Shown: one piece after another, positions 8,054-18,062 of the stretch
Layout of the letters: the number at the start of each line of letters is the position of its first letter
Numbering within the stretch: position 1 is the first letter of the stretch
Assembly: GCF_004803475.1 (NCBI RefSeq)
Contig: NZ_SRKY01000002.1
Location: forward strand, 780,855-844,854
DNA length: 64,000 bases
Reading direction: 5' to 3'
Source: Aliishimia ponticola
GTDB lineage: Bacteria > Pseudomonadota > Alphaproteobacteria > Rhodobacterales > Rhodobacteraceae
Made by a program: the position numbers and the translations under genes
Notes under the pieces: model-generated
Databases searched by the model: none
What the model was told of the DNA's origin: nothing
The model's input: the letters and a program-made list of their open reading frames with translations, nothing else

Positions 8054-9373
8054 ATGCTGAACCTGCTTACTGATCGCACCTATCGGAACCTCTTTGCCGC
8101 GCAGGTCATTGCGCTGCTTGGAACCGGGCTGGCAACCGTGGCGCTTGGGCTTTTGGCCTATGATCTGGCGGGCGAGGGGGCGGCGATGGTTCTGGGAACC
8201 GTCTTTACCATCAAGATGATCGCCTATGTCGGGGTCGCGCCGATTGCTGGTGCCTTTGCGGATCGCGTGAATCGCCGTGCCTTGCTCGTCAGCCTCGATC
8301 TTGTGCGGGCCGGGGCGGCGCTGTGCCTGCCATTCGTCACGGAAGTCTGGCAGGTTTATGTGCTGATCTTTTTGCTGCAGTCGGCCTCTGCCGGATTTAC
8401 CCCGACCTTTCAGGCGACCATTCCCGATGTTCTGCCCGATGAGGCGCGCTACACCCGTGCGCTGTCGCTGTCGCGGCTGGCCTATGATCTGGAGAACATC
8501 GTCAGCCCGACCCTTGCGGCGCTGCTGCTGGCTGTGATGAGCTATAATGCCCTGTTTTTCGGAACGGTCGCAGGGTTCGCCGCGTCGGCCTTGCTGGTCT
8601 TTTCGGTAATTTTGCCAAGCCCCAAGGCAACCGAGCCGCGCGGCATCTATGATCGCACGACGCGCGGCATCCGCATCTATCTGGCCACCCCCCGGCTGCG
8701 CGGCCTCTTGGCGCTGAACCTCGCGGCGGCGGCGGCCGGTGCGATGGTGCTTGTCAATTCCGTGGTGCTGGTGCGCAGCGCGCTCGGCCTGCCTGAAAGC
8801 GCGCTGGCCTGGACGATGTTCGCGTTCGGCGCAGGATCGATGCTTGCGGCGCTTACCCTGCCGCGGCTGCTCGATCATATCGCTGACAGGCCGGTGATGC
8901 TGGCGGGCGGGGCCCTTATGGTGGCGTCGCTGTTGGGGTTTGCCGGGGTGATCCTCGCCTTGGGACTAAGTTGGCCCGTCCTGCTTGGCGCATGGGGGCT
9001 GGTCGGTTTGGGCTATGCGGCGGTTCTGACGCCTTCGGGGCGGCTTTTGCGCCGCTCCGCCCATCCGGAGGACCGCCCTGCGGTCTTTGCCGCACAATTC
9101 GCCCTGAGCCATGCGTGTTGGCTGTGTACCTATCCGTTGTCGGGGTGGCTTTTGACCCGGTTCGGCCCGGTCGTTGCGATGGTCGCGCTGGCGGCGCTGG
9201 GCGCGGCAGGGATCGCGCTTGCCCTGCGCCTGTGGCCCGCAGAGGAGGCCGAAAGCGTGCTGCATACGCATAGCAATCTGCCACTCGACCATCCGCACCT
9301 GAACGGACAGCGGCAACACTCCCACGCTCTGGTCATCGACGACCTGCATCCGAAATGGGGCTCTCAGTTTTAA
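8054..9373 (+). CDS. MFS transporter with histidine-rich C-terminal tail
   Basis: A 439-aa major facilitator with about twelve hydrophobic segments. The loop between helices 2 and 3 reads GAFADRVNRRALL, the usual MFS motif A form. It resembles DHA-type drug or unknown-solute exporters. The last 35 residues are cytoplasmic and rich in His (HTHS, DHPHLNGQ, QHSHALVIDDLH), which could bind a metal ion. AGAGG lies 9 nt before the ATG. It is monocistronic; 410 bp without a convincing gene follow. The substrate is not predictable. Confidence 0.85.
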   Translation: MLNLLTDRTYRNLFAAQVIALLGTGLATVALGLLAYDLAGEGAAMVLGTVFTIKMIAYVGVAPIAGAFADRVNRRALLVSLDLVRAGAALCLPFVTEVWQVYVLIFLLQSASAGFTPTFQATIPDVLPDEARYTRALSLSRLAYDLENIVSPTLAALLLAVMSYNALFFGTVAGFAASALLVFSVILPSPKATEPRGIYDRTTRGIRIYLATPRLRGLLALNLAAAAAGAMVLVNSVVLVRSALGLPESALAWTMFAFGAGSMLAALTLPRLLDHIADRPVMLAGGALMVASLLGFAGVILALGLSWPVLLGAWGLVGLGYAAVLTPSGRLLRRSAHPEDRPAVFAAQFALSHACWLCTYPLSGWLLTRFGPVVAMVALAALGAAGIALALRLWPAEEAESVLHTHSNLPLDHPHLNGQRQHSHALVIDDLHPKWGSQF

Positions 9374-9784
9374 GCGTCGCGGGAAATGATGCTTTGCAAG
9401 TACAACAAGGTGAAAGCCGTTTGCAGCGACATTTCCAAGAAGTGGGAAAATGTGGCGTCGCCCTCCGGCGCTGTGTGCTAGGCCGGTTTGTCAAATTAAC
9501 GATTGCCTAAAGATGCGCGCCAAAAGGGCCGGTTGCATGTCTGGCGTCAATTCCAGGCGCGAAAAGAAGCTGGGGCGCGAACTGGCCGGGGTGGGGCGTG
9601 AAGGCGACCTGCCGTACTCGTGAAACTTGGGCGCGACAGACACGGTAGGGGAATTGCAGCCGTCCCGCCGACCTGAGTTTGTCGGACGACCTTGCCGGCA
9701 GCGTCGGCGATCCGGTGTTCGACGTCGAAGGCGCAACGGGCGGCGTCACCCGCCCCGGCTGGTGGGCCAGGGCGAAGGCTGATG
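9374..9784. other. 411-bp intergenic region, no supported gene
   Basis: This region separates the MFS gene from the end of the hut operon. It holds two very short plus-strand ORFs (9386-9481, 31 codons with three Cys; 9513-9623, 36 codons). Neither has a convincing ribosome site. I see no terminator with a T-run. Confidence 0.5.
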
Positions 9785-11452
9785 TCAAAGAATACCGGGC
9801 AGGTTCAGGCCATTTTCGCGGGCGCAGTCCAATGCATCCTCGTACCCCGCATCGGCGTGGCGCATCACGCCTGTAGCCGGATCGTTCCACAGAACGCGCG
9901 CGATGCGGCGGTCGGCGTCCTCGGACCCATCACAGCAGATCACCATGCCGGAATGCTGCGAAAAGCCCATGCCGACGCCGCCTCCGTGATGCAGCGATAC
10001 CCAAGTCGCGCCCGAGGCGGTGTTCAGCAGCGCGTTGAGGAGCGGCCAGTCCGACACCGCGTCCGATCCGTCTTTCATCGCTTCGGTCTCGCGGTTGGGC
10101 GATGCGACGGAGCCGGAATCAAGGTGGTCCCGGCCAATCACGATGGGCGCGCTCAACTCGCCATTGCGTACCATTTCATTGAAGGCGAGGCCCAGCTTGT
10201 GGCGCACGCCAAGGCCGACCCAGCAAATCCGTGCGGGCAGTCCTTGGAACGAAATCCGCTCGCGCGCCATGTCCAGCCAGTTGTGCAGGTGACTGTCGTC
10301 GGACAGGATTTCCTTCACCTTGGCGTCGGTCTTGTAGATGTCCTGCGGGTCGCCCGAGAGCGCCGCCCAACGGAACGGACCGATACCACGGCAGAAGAGC
10401 GGGCGGATGTAGGCGGGCACGAAGCCGGGGAAGTCGAACGCATCCTCCAGCCCTTCTTCCAGCGCCATCTGGCGGATATTGTTGCCATAATCGACCGTAG
10501 GAATGCCAGCCGCGTGGAAATCGACCATCGCCTTGACCTGCACTTTCATGCTGGCGCGGGCGGCCTTTTCGACCTCTTTCGGCGCGCTTTCGCGTTTCTC
10601 CCGCCACTCAGCCATCGTCCAGCCCTGCGGCAGATAGCCGTTGACCGGATCATGCGCAGAGGTCTGGTCAGTCACGATATCGGGGCGCACGCCGCGCTTG
10701 ACCAGTTCGGGGAAGATGTCAGCCGCATTGCCCAGCAGGCCCACGGATTTCGCTTCGCCTGCAGCGGTCCAGCGTTCGATCATCTCAAGCGCTTGGTCCA
10801 GCGTTTCGGCTTTTTCGTCGACATATTTCGTGCGCAGACGGAAATCGATGCTGTCGGGGTTGCACTCAACCGCGAGGCAGCACGCCCCGGCCATCACTGC
10901 GGCCAAGGGCTGCGCACCGCCCATGCCGCCAAGACCGCCGGTCAGGATCCACTTGCCTTTGAGGTCGCCGCCGTAATGCTGGCGCCCCGCCTCGACAAAG
11001 GTCTCATAGGTGCCCTGCACGATGCCTTGGCTGCCGATATAGATCCACGACCCGGCAGTCATCTGGCCGTACATCGCCAGACCCTTCTTATCGAGTTCGT
11101 TGAAGTGGTCCCAGGTCGCCCAATGCGGCACAAGGTTGGAATTGGCGATCAGCACGCGCGGCGCGTCCTTGTGGGTCTGAAACACGCCCACCGGTTTGCC
11201 GGACTGGACCATCAGCGTCTGGTCGTCTTCCAGATCACGCAGCGCGGCGACAATCATGTCAAAGTCTTTCCACGTCCGCGCGGCACGGCCAATGCCGCCA
11301 TAGACCACCAGCTCATGCGGGTTTTCGGCCACATCGGGGTGCAGGTTGTTCATCAGCATCCGCAAAGGCGCTTCGGTCAGCCAGCTTTTCGCCGTCAGGT
11401 CGGTGCCGGTGGCGGGAAAGATGTCGCGGGTGTTCTTTCGCGGATCGCTCAT
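9785..11452 (-). CDS. hutU: Urocanate hydratase HutU
   Basis: This 555-aa urocanase converts urocanate to 4-imidazolone-5-propionate, step 2 of histidine breakdown, using tightly bound NAD+. The NAD motif [11 protein letters not shown] is at about 172-182, [10 protein letters not shown] at 353-362, and the catalytic Cys is residue 410 in RICWVGLG, the same number as in the Pseudomonas enzyme. Length matches the family. The ATG at 11452 overlaps the hutG stop codon by ATGA. It is the last gene of the leftward hutIHGU operon. Confidence 0.97.
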   Translation of the reverse strand: MSDPRKNTRDIFPATGTDLTAKSWLTEAPLRMLMNNLHPDVAENPHELVVYGGIGRAARTWKDFDMIVAALRDLEDDQTLMVQSGKPVGVFQTHKDAPRVLIANSNLVPHWATWDHFNELDKKGLAMYGQMTAGSWIYIGSQGIVQGTYETFVEAGRQHYGGDLKGKWILTGGLGGMGGAQPLAAVMAGACCLAVECNPDSIDFRLRTKYVDEKAETLDQALEMIERWTAAGEAKSVGLLGNAADIFPELVKRGVRPDIVTDQTSAHDPVNGYLPQGWTMAEWREKRESAPKEVEKAARASMKVQVKAMVDFHAAGIPTVDYGNNIRQMALEEGLEDAFDFPGFVPAYIRPLFCRGIGPFRWAALSGDPQDIYKTDAKVKEILSDDSHLHNWLDMARERISFQGLPARICWVGLGVRHKLGLAFNEMVRNGELSAPIVIGRDHLDSGSVASPNRETEAMKDGSDAVSDWPLLNALLNTASGATWVSLHHGGGVGMGFSQHSGMVICCDGSEDADRRIARVLWNDPATGVMRHADAGYEDALDCARENGLNLPGIL

Positions 11453-12249
11453 GTCGTGCCTTTCACTGTCGGGGCCAAAGAGGCCAGTGTTGTCAAAATG
11501 GAGGTGAGATGCGCGCGCAGGCGCTCGGCCTTGTCGTCGTCCATGCGCCACGGTGCGGCCTCTGTCTCAAGGTAGGTGCTTTGCGCCAGTTCCATCTGGA
11601 TCGCATGCAGCCCCTCGGCCGGGCGGCCGTAATGGCGCGTGGTCCAGCCGCCCTTGAAGCGGCCATTGGTCACGGATGTATAGCCATCGGCGGCGGCGCA
11701 AATCTCCTGTACGGCGGCTTCGATCGCTGGCGCGCAGGTGGTGCCCAGATTGGTGCCAATGTTGAAGTCGGGCAGGGTGCCGTCAAACAGGAACGGGATG
11801 TGCGACCGGATCGAATGGCAATCGTAAAGGATCGCGATGCCGTGCAGGTCGCGCACCCGTTCCAGCTCTGCCTGCAAAGCGGCGTGATAGGGCGCGTGGA
11901 AGGTTTCGCGCCGCGCCTCGATATCGGCCTCGCTCGGCGGAGTGGTCCAGATATCCTGCCCGTCGAAATCGGTCAGCGGCACCAGCCCGGTGGTGTTCTG
12001 GCCGGGATAAAGCGATTGGCCCGACGGATCACGATTGGCATCGATAACATAGCGGTGGAAGGTCGCGCGCACGGTCGTCGCACCGGGCAGAAGCCCCTCA
12101 TACAGCGAGTGAATGTGCCAGTCGGTATCACCAAGGCCACGGCCCCGTTCGTTCAGCTGTGCACGGATGTTATCCGGAACATGGGTGCCGGTATGCGGCA
12201 GGCCCAGCACGATGGGGCTGTTGCCCTGATGGATTTCTACCGGTGTCAT
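11449..12249 (-). CDS. hutG: N-formylglutamate deformylase HutG
   Basis: The enzyme hydrolyses N-formylglutamate to glutamate and formate, the last step of the HutF-type pathway. Metal-binding and catalytic motifs are visible: [34 protein letters not shown] and [11 protein letters not shown]. The start at 12249 overlaps the hutH stop (ATGA) and its own stop overlaps hutU the same way. An upstream in-frame extension is a shadow of hutH. The presence of hutF fits a deformylase rather than a formiminoglutamase. Confidence 0.95.
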   Translation of the reverse strand: MTPVEIHQGNSPIVLGLPHTGTHVPDNIRAQLNERGRGLGDTDWHIHSLYEGLLPGATTVRATFHRYVIDANRDPSGQSLYPGQNTTGLVPLTDFDGQDIWTTPPSEADIEARRETFHAPYHAALQAELERVRDLHGIAILYDCHSIRSHIPFLFDGTLPDFNIGTNLGTTCAPAIEAAVQEICAAADGYTSVTNGRFKGGWTTRHYGRPAEGLHAIQMELAQSTYLETEAAPWRMDDDKAERLRAHLTSILTTLASLAPTVKGTT

Positions 12250-13784
12250 GGCGCGATCTCCGGCATGTCGATGCCGGCTGCGGCAATGATGTCCCCGTTG
12301 GAGATCATCACAGCCGCGCGTTCCAGATCGGGGGCGAGATACCGGTCCTCGCCCAGCGTGGCCACATCCTGCCGCACCCGCGCGACGACAGCTTTCAATG
12401 CGTCGCTGGTCGCCAGCGGCGCTCGGAAATCGATCCCCTGCGCGGCGCAAAGCAGCTCAACTCCCAGGATGCGGTCGAGGTTGTCTATCATCGGGCCCAG
12501 CCTGCGCGCGCCATGGGCGGCCATGCTGACGTGGTCCTCTTGGTTGGCGGATGTCGGTGTGCTGTCGGTCACGCAGGGGGTGGCCAGATGCTTGTTCTCG
12601 CTCATCAGCGCGGCGGTGGTGACTTCGGCGATCATGTAACCGGAGTTCAGCCCCGGATTCGGCGTCAGGAAGGGCGGCAGGTTGAAGCTGAGCACCGGAT
12701 CGACGATCAGCGCCACTCGGCGTTGCGCAATCGCGCCGATCTCGGCAATCGCCAGCGCGATCATGTCTGCGGCAAAGCCGACCGGCTCTGCGTGGAAGTT
12801 GCCGCCAGAGACGATCACATCCGCATCGATCAGCACCAATGGGTTATCGGTGGCGGCGTTCGCCTCGATCTCCAGCGTGCGGGCGGCCATGCGCAGCACG
12901 TCCATCGCGGCACCTGTCACCTGCGGCTGGCAGCGGATGCAATAGGGGTCCTGAACGCGCGCGTCATCCACGATATGGCTGTCTCGAATCTCGGACCCGG
13001 CGAGAAGCGCGCGCATGGTCTCGCCCGCTTCGATCTGGCCGCGATGTCCGCGCAGGGTGTGGATCTCGGGTTGCAGTGGCGCGGTGGACCCCATGATGGC
13101 GTCGGTGGACAGGGCCGATGTGACCAAGGCCGAATGCGCCCCGCGCCATGCGCCGAAGAGGCCAGCGAGGGCAAACGCGGTCGAAAACTGCGTGCCATTG
13201 ATCAGGGCCAGCCCTTCCTTGGGGCCAAGCGCGACCGCTGTCAGGCCCGCCGCTTCCAGCGCTTTGCCGCCGGGCAGGACTTGGCCGTCGAACTCCGCCT
13301 CGCCATGGCCCATCATGACAGCCGCCATATGTGCCAGCGGGGCCAGATCGCCGGATGCCCCGACAGAGCCTTGCGCGGGGATGACCGGCGTCACGCCTTT
13401 GTCCAGCATTCCTTCCAGCAACTGTACGATCTCAAGCCTCACGCCGGACGCGCCGCGCCCGAGGCTGAGCAGTTTGAGCGCCATCAGAAGGCGGGCATGG
13501 CGGCGCGGGATCGCAGGGCCGACGCCGCAGCAATGCGACAGGATCAGATTGCGTTGCAGCGTCGCCGTGTCCTTGGACGCGATTTTGACGGAGGCGAGTT
13601 TGCCAAATCCGGTATTCACGCCATAGACCGCATCGGTTCCGGCAACGGCCTTGGCGATGCGCGAATGTGCAAGTTCGATTGCGGGATGGCAGGCCGGGTC
13701 AAGGCGCACCGAGGCTTCTTCCCAATAGATCGTTGCCAGATCATCCAGCGTGACGGCACCGGGGGTCAACGTCAGGGTGGTCAT
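12246..13784 (-). CDS. hutH: Histidine ammonia-lyase HutH
   Basis: This 512-aa lyase deaminates L-histidine to trans-urocanate, the committed step. The Ala143-Ser144-Gly145 triad in [11 protein letters not shown] forms the self-made MIO cofactor. The active-site Tyr lies in [10 protein letters not shown], and [13 protein letters not shown] is near the C terminus. Length is typical. The start codon overlaps the hutI stop by ATGA, so I reject the longer in-frame extension to 13988. Confidence 0.97.
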   Translation of the reverse strand: MTTLTLTPGAVTLDDLATIYWEEASVRLDPACHPAIELAHSRIAKAVAGTDAVYGVNTGFGKLASVKIASKDTATLQRNLILSHCCGVGPAIPRRHARLLMALKLLSLGRGASGVRLEIVQLLEGMLDKGVTPVIPAQGSVGASGDLAPLAHMAAVMMGHGEAEFDGQVLPGGKALEAAGLTAVALGPKEGLALINGTQFSTAFALAGLFGAWRGAHSALVTSALSTDAIMGSTAPLQPEIHTLRGHRGQIEAGETMRALLAGSEIRDSHIVDDARVQDPYCIRCQPQVTGAAMDVLRMAARTLEIEANAATDNPLVLIDADVIVSGGNFHAEPVGFAADMIALAIAEIGAIAQRRVALIVDPVLSFNLPPFLTPNPGLNSGYMIAEVTTAALMSENKHLATPCVTDSTPTSANQEDHVSMAAHGARRLGPMIDNLDRILGVELLCAAQGIDFRAPLATSDALKAVVARVRQDVATLGEDRYLAPDLERAAVMISNGDIIAAAGIDMPEIAP

Positions 13785-14992
13785 ACGGCACCTCCGAAGA
13801 TGCGGGTGTGAAGCGGGTTGAAACCGATGCGATAGGCAAGTTCGGCAGGGTGTTCGATGTCCCAGACCGCGAGATCGGCGCGCATCCCGGCAGCAATGGT
13901 TCCCCGATCGGTCAGGCCAAGCGCTTGGGCCGCGTTCCGGGTCACGCCGCGCAGCGCCTCTTCGGGTGTCAGACGGAACAGGGTGCATCCCATATTCAGC
14001 GTCAAAAGCAGCGAATTGAGCGGCGAGGAACCCGGATTGATATCCGTGGCCAGTGCCATCGGCACGCCATGTTTGCGCAACGCATCGATAGGCGGTGCCT
14101 GCGTTTCGCGCAGGGTATAAAACGCGCCGGGCAAAAGGACCGCAACGGTACCCGCCGCAGCCAACGCCTTGACGCCAGCCTCGTCCAGATACTCGATGTG
14201 ATCTGCAGACAGGGCACCATAGCTTGCGGCCAGTCGTGCGCCCCCAAGGTTGGAGAGTTGTTCGGCATGCAGTTTCACCGGCAGCCCCAGTTCCCTTGCC
14301 GCGTCGAACACGCGGGCGATCTGGGCGGGCTGGAATGCGATGCCTTCGCAGAACCCGTCGACCGCATCGACCAGCCCTTCGGCATGGGCGGCGCGCAGGG
14401 CGGGGATGCAGATTTCGTCGATATAGGCATCGTCGCGCCCGGCATATTCGGCCGGGGTCGCATGGGCGCCAAGAAAGGTGGTTTTCACCCGGATGGCGCG
14501 GTGCTTCCCCATGGCGCGGGCAACGCGCAACATGCGCAGCTCGGTTTCGATATCAAGGCCATAGCCTGATTTGACCTCGATGGTCGTGACCCCTTCGGCG
14601 ATCAGCGCGTCGACCCGGCGCAAGGCGTCTGCCAGCAGGTCGGCTTCGCTTGCGTCGCGCGTCGCAGAGACGGTCGAAACGATGCCGCCACCCGCGCGGG
14701 CGACGTCTTCGTAGCCCGCGCCGTTCAACCGCATCTCGAATTCCGCGGCGCGGTTGCCGCCATGGACGATATGCGTGTGGCAATCGATCAGGCCGGGGGT
14801 GACAAGCCGGCCACCCAGACTGGTGCGGTCCAAGTCGTGCAGGGGCGCGGGAAGCTCTGCGGCGGGTCCGACCCATTCGATGACACCGTCCACAACCGCG
14901 ATGGCCGCATCGGGAACCAACCCGTAGGCCGCCTGCGAGTCCTGCATCGTTGCGGCGGTCATATCCACGAATAGCGTGTTTTTCCCGGTCAT
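13781..14992 (-). CDS. hutI: Imidazolonepropionase HutI
   Basis: An amidohydrolase-superfamily enzyme that opens the imidazolone ring to give N-formimino-glutamate. The metal site [17 protein letters not shown] is near residue 80, the second His set is in KLHAEQL and SADHIEYL, and the Asp in LATDINPGS. About 403 residues, normal length. An in-frame GTG at 15019 would add nine residues; neither start has a strong ribosome site, and I prefer the ATG at 14992. It is first in the leftward operon hutI-hutH-hutG-hutU, and hutF diverges from the shared promoter region. Confidence 0.93.
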   Translation of the reverse strand: MTGKNTLFVDMTAATMQDSQAAYGLVPDAAIAVVDGVIEWVGPAAELPAPLHDLDRTSLGGRLVTPGLIDCHTHIVHGGNRAAEFEMRLNGAGYEDVARAGGGIVSTVSATRDASEADLLADALRRVDALIAEGVTTIEVKSGYGLDIETELRMLRVARAMGKHRAIRVKTTFLGAHATPAEYAGRDDAYIDEICIPALRAAHAEGLVDAVDGFCEGIAFQPAQIARVFDAARELGLPVKLHAEQLSNLGGARLAASYGALSADHIEYLDEAGVKALAAAGTVAVLLPGAFYTLRETQAPPIDALRKHGVPMALATDINPGSSPLNSLLLTLNMGCTLFRLTPEEALRGVTRNAAQALGLTDRGTIAAGMRADLAVWDIEHPAELAYRIGFNPLHTRIFGGAV

Positions 14993-15043
14993 CTGTGTCA
15001 CCAATCGTCCGCTTTTCACTTTTCTAGTACGTATATTTGTGTT

Positions 15044-15059
15044 TTATGTCCACACATAA
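15044..15059. promoter_or_regulatory. 16-bp palindrome in the hutI-hutF divergent region (candidate operator)
   Basis: TTATGT-CCAC-ACATAA is a perfect 6-bp inverted repeat in the 83 bp between hutI (-) and hutF (+). An AT-rich GTACGTATATTTGTG tract lies next to it. The position suits a repressor or activator of both units. No HutC-type regulator gene is adjacent, so the binding protein is unknown. Confidence 0.45.
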
Positions 15060-15075
15060 TACGAAAGGGTGCCCG

Positions 15076-16434
15076 ATGATTTTTGCTGCGTATGCCAAGC
15101 TGCCCTCCGGCTGGGCGACGAATGTTCGCCTGTCGCTGGCGGATGGTCGGATCACAGCCATTGAGACGGATCAAGCGCCGCAGCCGTCCGACACACGCGT
15201 CGATACCCTGTTGCCCGCGCTTGCGAACCTGCACAGCCACAGCTTTCAGCGCGCGATGGCAGGCATGACTGAATATCGCATGGCCGGGAAGGATAGCTTC
15301 TGGACATGGCGCGATTTGATGTACCGTTTCACCGCCACACTAACACCCGAACAGATCGAAGCTATCGCCGCTTTCGTCTTTCTTGAAATGCAGGAAGCCG
15401 GTTACGCCAGCGTCGGGGAGTTTCACTACCTGCATCATCAACCCGGCGGTGCGCCCTATGACGATCTGGGTGAGCTTTCGGTGCGGATCATGGCGGCGGC
15501 GGCGCGGACGGGTATCGGGCTGACGCATTTGCCGGTGCTGTATACCTATGGCGGGGCAGGGCGGCAGCCGCTGCAAGTCGGGCAGGCTCGGTTCGGCAAT
15601 GGGGTGGACCGCTTCCTTGAACTTGTTGGGCGCGCAAAGGCTGCGGTCGCGGACCTGCCTGCGGATTGCCGGGTCGGCATCGCACCGCATTCGCTGCGGG
15701 CAACCTCGCCCGATGATTTAAGGGCCGTCCTTGCGGCGCGTGCCTCTGGCCCGGTGCATATTCACATCGCGGAACAGCCCAAAGAGGTCGCTGAGATCAC
15801 GGCGTGGCACGGCGCGCGCCCGGTGGAGTGGCTTTTGTCCAATGCGGATGTGTCGCCGGACTGGTGCCTGATCCACGCGACCCACATGACGGTACAGGAA
15901 ACCGCTGACATGGCCCGGTCCGGTGTGGTTGCAGGTTTGTGCCCGGTGACAGAAGCGAACCTTGGCGACGGTTCCTTTAATGGGCCGGACTATTTGGCGG
16001 CGGGCGGTGCCTTTGGCGTCGGATCGGATTCAAACGTGTTGATCTCGCTGACCGAAGAGTTGCGCACGCTCGAATACTCTCAGCGTCTGCGCGATATCGC
16101 GCGCAACGTCATGGTGGTCGGCGAAGGATCGGTCGGGGATACCCTCTATTCAGGCGCGGCCAAGGGCGGCGCTCTGGCGTTGGGGCGCGGCGCGGGGGAA
16201 ATCGCGGTGGGCGAGCTGGCGGACCTGATGGCGATCGACAGCAACGCGCCGTCGCTTTGCGCCCTGCGCCGGGATCAGGTTTTGGACGGGCTGGTATTCG
16301 CGGCCAAAGACGATGTCGTCACCGATGTCTGGTCCGCCGGACGCCATGCGGTTCAATCGGGAAAACACATCGAACGGGATGAAATCGTTTCGAATTATCG
16401 CATTGCAATGCGCGACTTGATCGGGTCGCTTTGA
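15076..16434 (+). CDS. hutF: Formimidoylglutamate deiminase HutF
   Basis: A 452-aa amidohydrolase that converts N-formimino-L-glutamate to N-formylglutamate plus ammonia. Metal ligands His53 and His55 are in NLHSHSFQRAMAG. Further active-site residues lie in HIHIAEQ, IHATHM and GSDSNVLIS. The ATG at 15076 has AAAGGG 7 nt upstream, while an ATG at 15046 lies within the regulatory palindrome. It is transcribed away from hutIHGU, and with those genes completes histidine to glutamate. Confidence 0.95.
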   Translation: MIFAAYAKLPSGWATNVRLSLADGRITAIETDQAPQPSDTRVDTLLPALANLHSHSFQRAMAGMTEYRMAGKDSFWTWRDLMYRFTATLTPEQIEAIAAFVFLEMQEAGYASVGEFHYLHHQPGGAPYDDLGELSVRIMAAAARTGIGLTHLPVLYTYGGAGRQPLQVGQARFGNGVDRFLELVGRAKAAVADLPADCRVGIAPHSLRATSPDDLRAVLAARASGPVHIHIAEQPKEVAEITAWHGARPVEWLLSNADVSPDWCLIHATHMTVQETADMARSGVVAGLCPVTEANLGDGSFNGPDYLAAGGAFGVGSDSNVLISLTEELRTLEYSQRLRDIARNVMVVGEGSVGDTLYSGAAKGGALALGRGAGEIAVGELADLMAIDSNAPSLCALRRDQVLDGLVFAAKDDVVTDVWSAGRHAVQSGKHIERDEIVSNYRIAMRDLIGSL

Positions 16435-16573
16435 TCCGGGCAGGTCATGCTGATGTCCAGAACCGCGTCACGGCAATTGCGCCGCCTGTTCACGCCATCA
16501 TGGTGCGCGAGAATATCTTTCGGGGCATGCTGCAATCGTTCCCGAAATCCCTGACGCCGGACGAACCCATGTG

Positions 16574-17257
16574 TCAGGGGGCTGTTTTCAGTATCTCTCG
16601 TGTCTCGTCAGAGATCGGTGCCAGAATTATCCCGGCCATTGTATCTGCAAGGTTGGATCGGGCGGAGGGTTGCCCCCAGAGGTTCTTCCACACGTCCTGG
16701 TCTTTGGCCGCCGCCTCCATGGAGGCACCTGCGGAAAGCCCGAACATGAGTGTAAGCATCATTCGCTGTCGCAAGATCTCAGGCGGCATCTCAGGTGCCA
16801 GATTTCGGATGGCAGCAAAACAGCGCCTCGTCCCCCGGTCTTGGCCTGCGGTCGCTTCAAACAACAGCTCGCGGCGGCTGATCATGACCGATGTGAAAAA
16901 CCGCAGACCATAGGTTTGTTCCTTGGGTGACAGGTCGCTGCTTTCAGGCAGAGTGGGGATCATGATCTCTGTCACATCACGGACCGAATGCGGCCCCCCC
17001 TTGGCCTCAAGAGCGTCCAGTCGTTGATTATTGCCAGCATCAAGGATTTTACCCACGTCTTGAACCAGTTCGCGGATCAGGGCGTCGCGGGAAGAAAAGT
17101 GATAGGTGATCGAACCGTTTGTCTTTTGTCCTGCCGCAAGCTGGATGTCTCGGATCGATACGTTTTCGACGCCGTTCTCAGCAAACAGCTTCAGCGCGGC
17201 CTCTTTCAAACGATTGCGTGTCCGCTCACCTTTTCTAAGATTGCCACTTTCATCCAT
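16574..17257 (-). CDS. TetR/AcrR family transcriptional regulator
   Basis: This 227-aa repressor has an N-terminal HTH (residues about 10-55, ALKLFAENG, SIRDIQLAAGQ, YHFSSRDALIREL) and a variable ligand-binding domain. It resembles the TetR protein at 48220-48858, sharing YHFxSxxALIREL and QLDALE/RLDALE-GGP segments, so the two are probably paralogs sensing related ligands. It marks the left edge of the acyl-CoA catabolic region and may control the ABM protein next to it and the ligase operon at 18059. Confidence 0.88.
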   Translation of the reverse strand: MDESGNLRKGERTRNRLKEAALKLFAENGVENVSIRDIQLAAGQKTNGSITYHFSSRDALIRELVQDVGKILDAGNNQRLDALEAKGGPHSVRDVTEIMIPTLPESSDLSPKEQTYGLRFFTSVMISRRELLFEATAGQDRGTRRCFAAIRNLAPEMPPEILRQRMMLTLMFGLSAGASMEAAAKDQDVWKNLWGQPSARSNLADTMAGIILAPISDETREILKTAP

Positions 17258-17412
17258 GTGCTTGCCTCTTGAGCGGTCTGTGCTGGTAGAAATATCAACA
17301 AAGCGCGGCCGAGAAAAAGGGTTGGCGGGCTATTTCGCGTCGAACCGGCGCGCAGCAGGGCGTTTTCGTCGCGGGAGGCGTTTCGGCTCCCCGCGTGCCT
17401 ATGCCATGAACG

Positions 17413-17727
17413 CTATGCCGGTGACAGAATGTGAATCTTGCTCCCCGCAACCATAGCTTTGGATTGCGCGCTATATTCCTTCATATGCGGCGCAACTGCA
17501 TGTGCGCCGAGCGCCTGCATGCTTTCCCACTGCTCAACGACGACAAATGTATCCGGCCCGAATTCCGTTTGCATCGGGCCTGCGTTTTCGGTGTCGATCG
17601 TGGCTTCGTAAGCGATGCAGCCCTTTTCAGTGCGTACCGTTGCGGCGTTCTTGTTGAACAGTTCCAGAAGGTTTGCGCGTTGGCCCGGCTGGGCCGTGAT
17701 CACGGCGATAACGTGGATGACGGACAT
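17413..17727 (-). CDS. Antibiotic-biosynthesis-monooxygenase (ABM) domain protein, putative quinol monooxygenase
   Basis: A 104-aa single-domain ferredoxin-like dimeric barrel. Family members include YgiN-type quinol monooxygenases and small-molecule oxygenases that use no metal. Family-type segments are visible (VIHVIAVITAQPG, GCIAYEA, FVVVEQWES, HMKEY). GGAGG lies about 11 nt before the ATG at 17727, and I reject the in-frame extension to 17853. It is transcribed toward the TetR gene and divergently from the ligase operon. The role in the pathway is unknown. Confidence 0.75.
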   Translation of the reverse strand: MSVIHVIAVITAQPGQRANLLELFNKNAATVRTEKGCIAYEATIDTENAGPMQTEFGPDTFVVVEQWESMQALGAHAVAPHMKEYSAQSKAMVAGSKIHILSPA

Positions 17728-17853
17728 GGGTGGTGTCCTCCGTTTTTGGTCAGGTTCAAGTCTCGGGGTCAAGAAAAGCTGATGCGCGGATGCGCCCTGC
17801 TGGGCGCGATTGCGTGCGGTAGGCTCCTCCATGCCTTGATGGGAGAATTGCAA

Positions 17854-17872
17854 CTTTACGAGAAAAGTAAAG
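17854..17872. promoter_or_regulatory. Inverted repeat CTTTAC-N7-GTAAAG upstream of the 18059 operon
   Basis: Six-base arms separated by seven bases lie in an AT-rich stretch of the divergent region between the ABM gene and the acyl-CoA ligase operon. A second small palindrome, AAGCATTGCTT, follows directly. The setting is appropriate for a TetR-type operator. Confidence 0.4.
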
Positions 17873-17975
17873 CATTGCTTGAAATAAAATTAAGCATCGC
17901 GTAAATATCGCGTCAGCCGGGGTGTTGTTGGAGGATTCCCTAGCCGGATAGAGTGCCTTGCCTTGGGAGGGGATT

Positions 17976-18062
17976 ATGGTTCACAGCAGCCAGCGAAATG
18001 CCGAGATGCCTGTCGAGGGCGGGGCGCTTCTTGATCCGGGCCGCGGCGCGGTGGCCTCGTGA
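17976..18062 (+). CDS. Possible 28-codon leader ORF coupled to the acyl-CoA ligase
   Basis: An ATG at 17976 is preceded by the strong ribosome site GGGAGGGG, stronger than anything in front of the ligase itself. The 28-codon frame ends with a TGA that overlaps the ligase GTG start (GTGA, 18059-18062). The encoded peptide has no recognisable domain. It could be a translational-coupling leader, or show that the ribosome-binding region belonged to an older start. I cannot show that the peptide is made. Confidence 0.4.
   Translation: MVHSSQRNAEMPVEGGALLDPGRGAVAS

Noticed and set aside
9386-9481. 31-codon ORF with three Cys after the MFS gene
   Set aside because: Ribosome site too close to the start, no context and no recognisable domain; within an otherwise empty gap.
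9692-11575. 627-codon plus-strand ORF opposite hutU
   Set aside because: Opposite strand of urocanase with no recognisable domain; caused by high GC at third positions.
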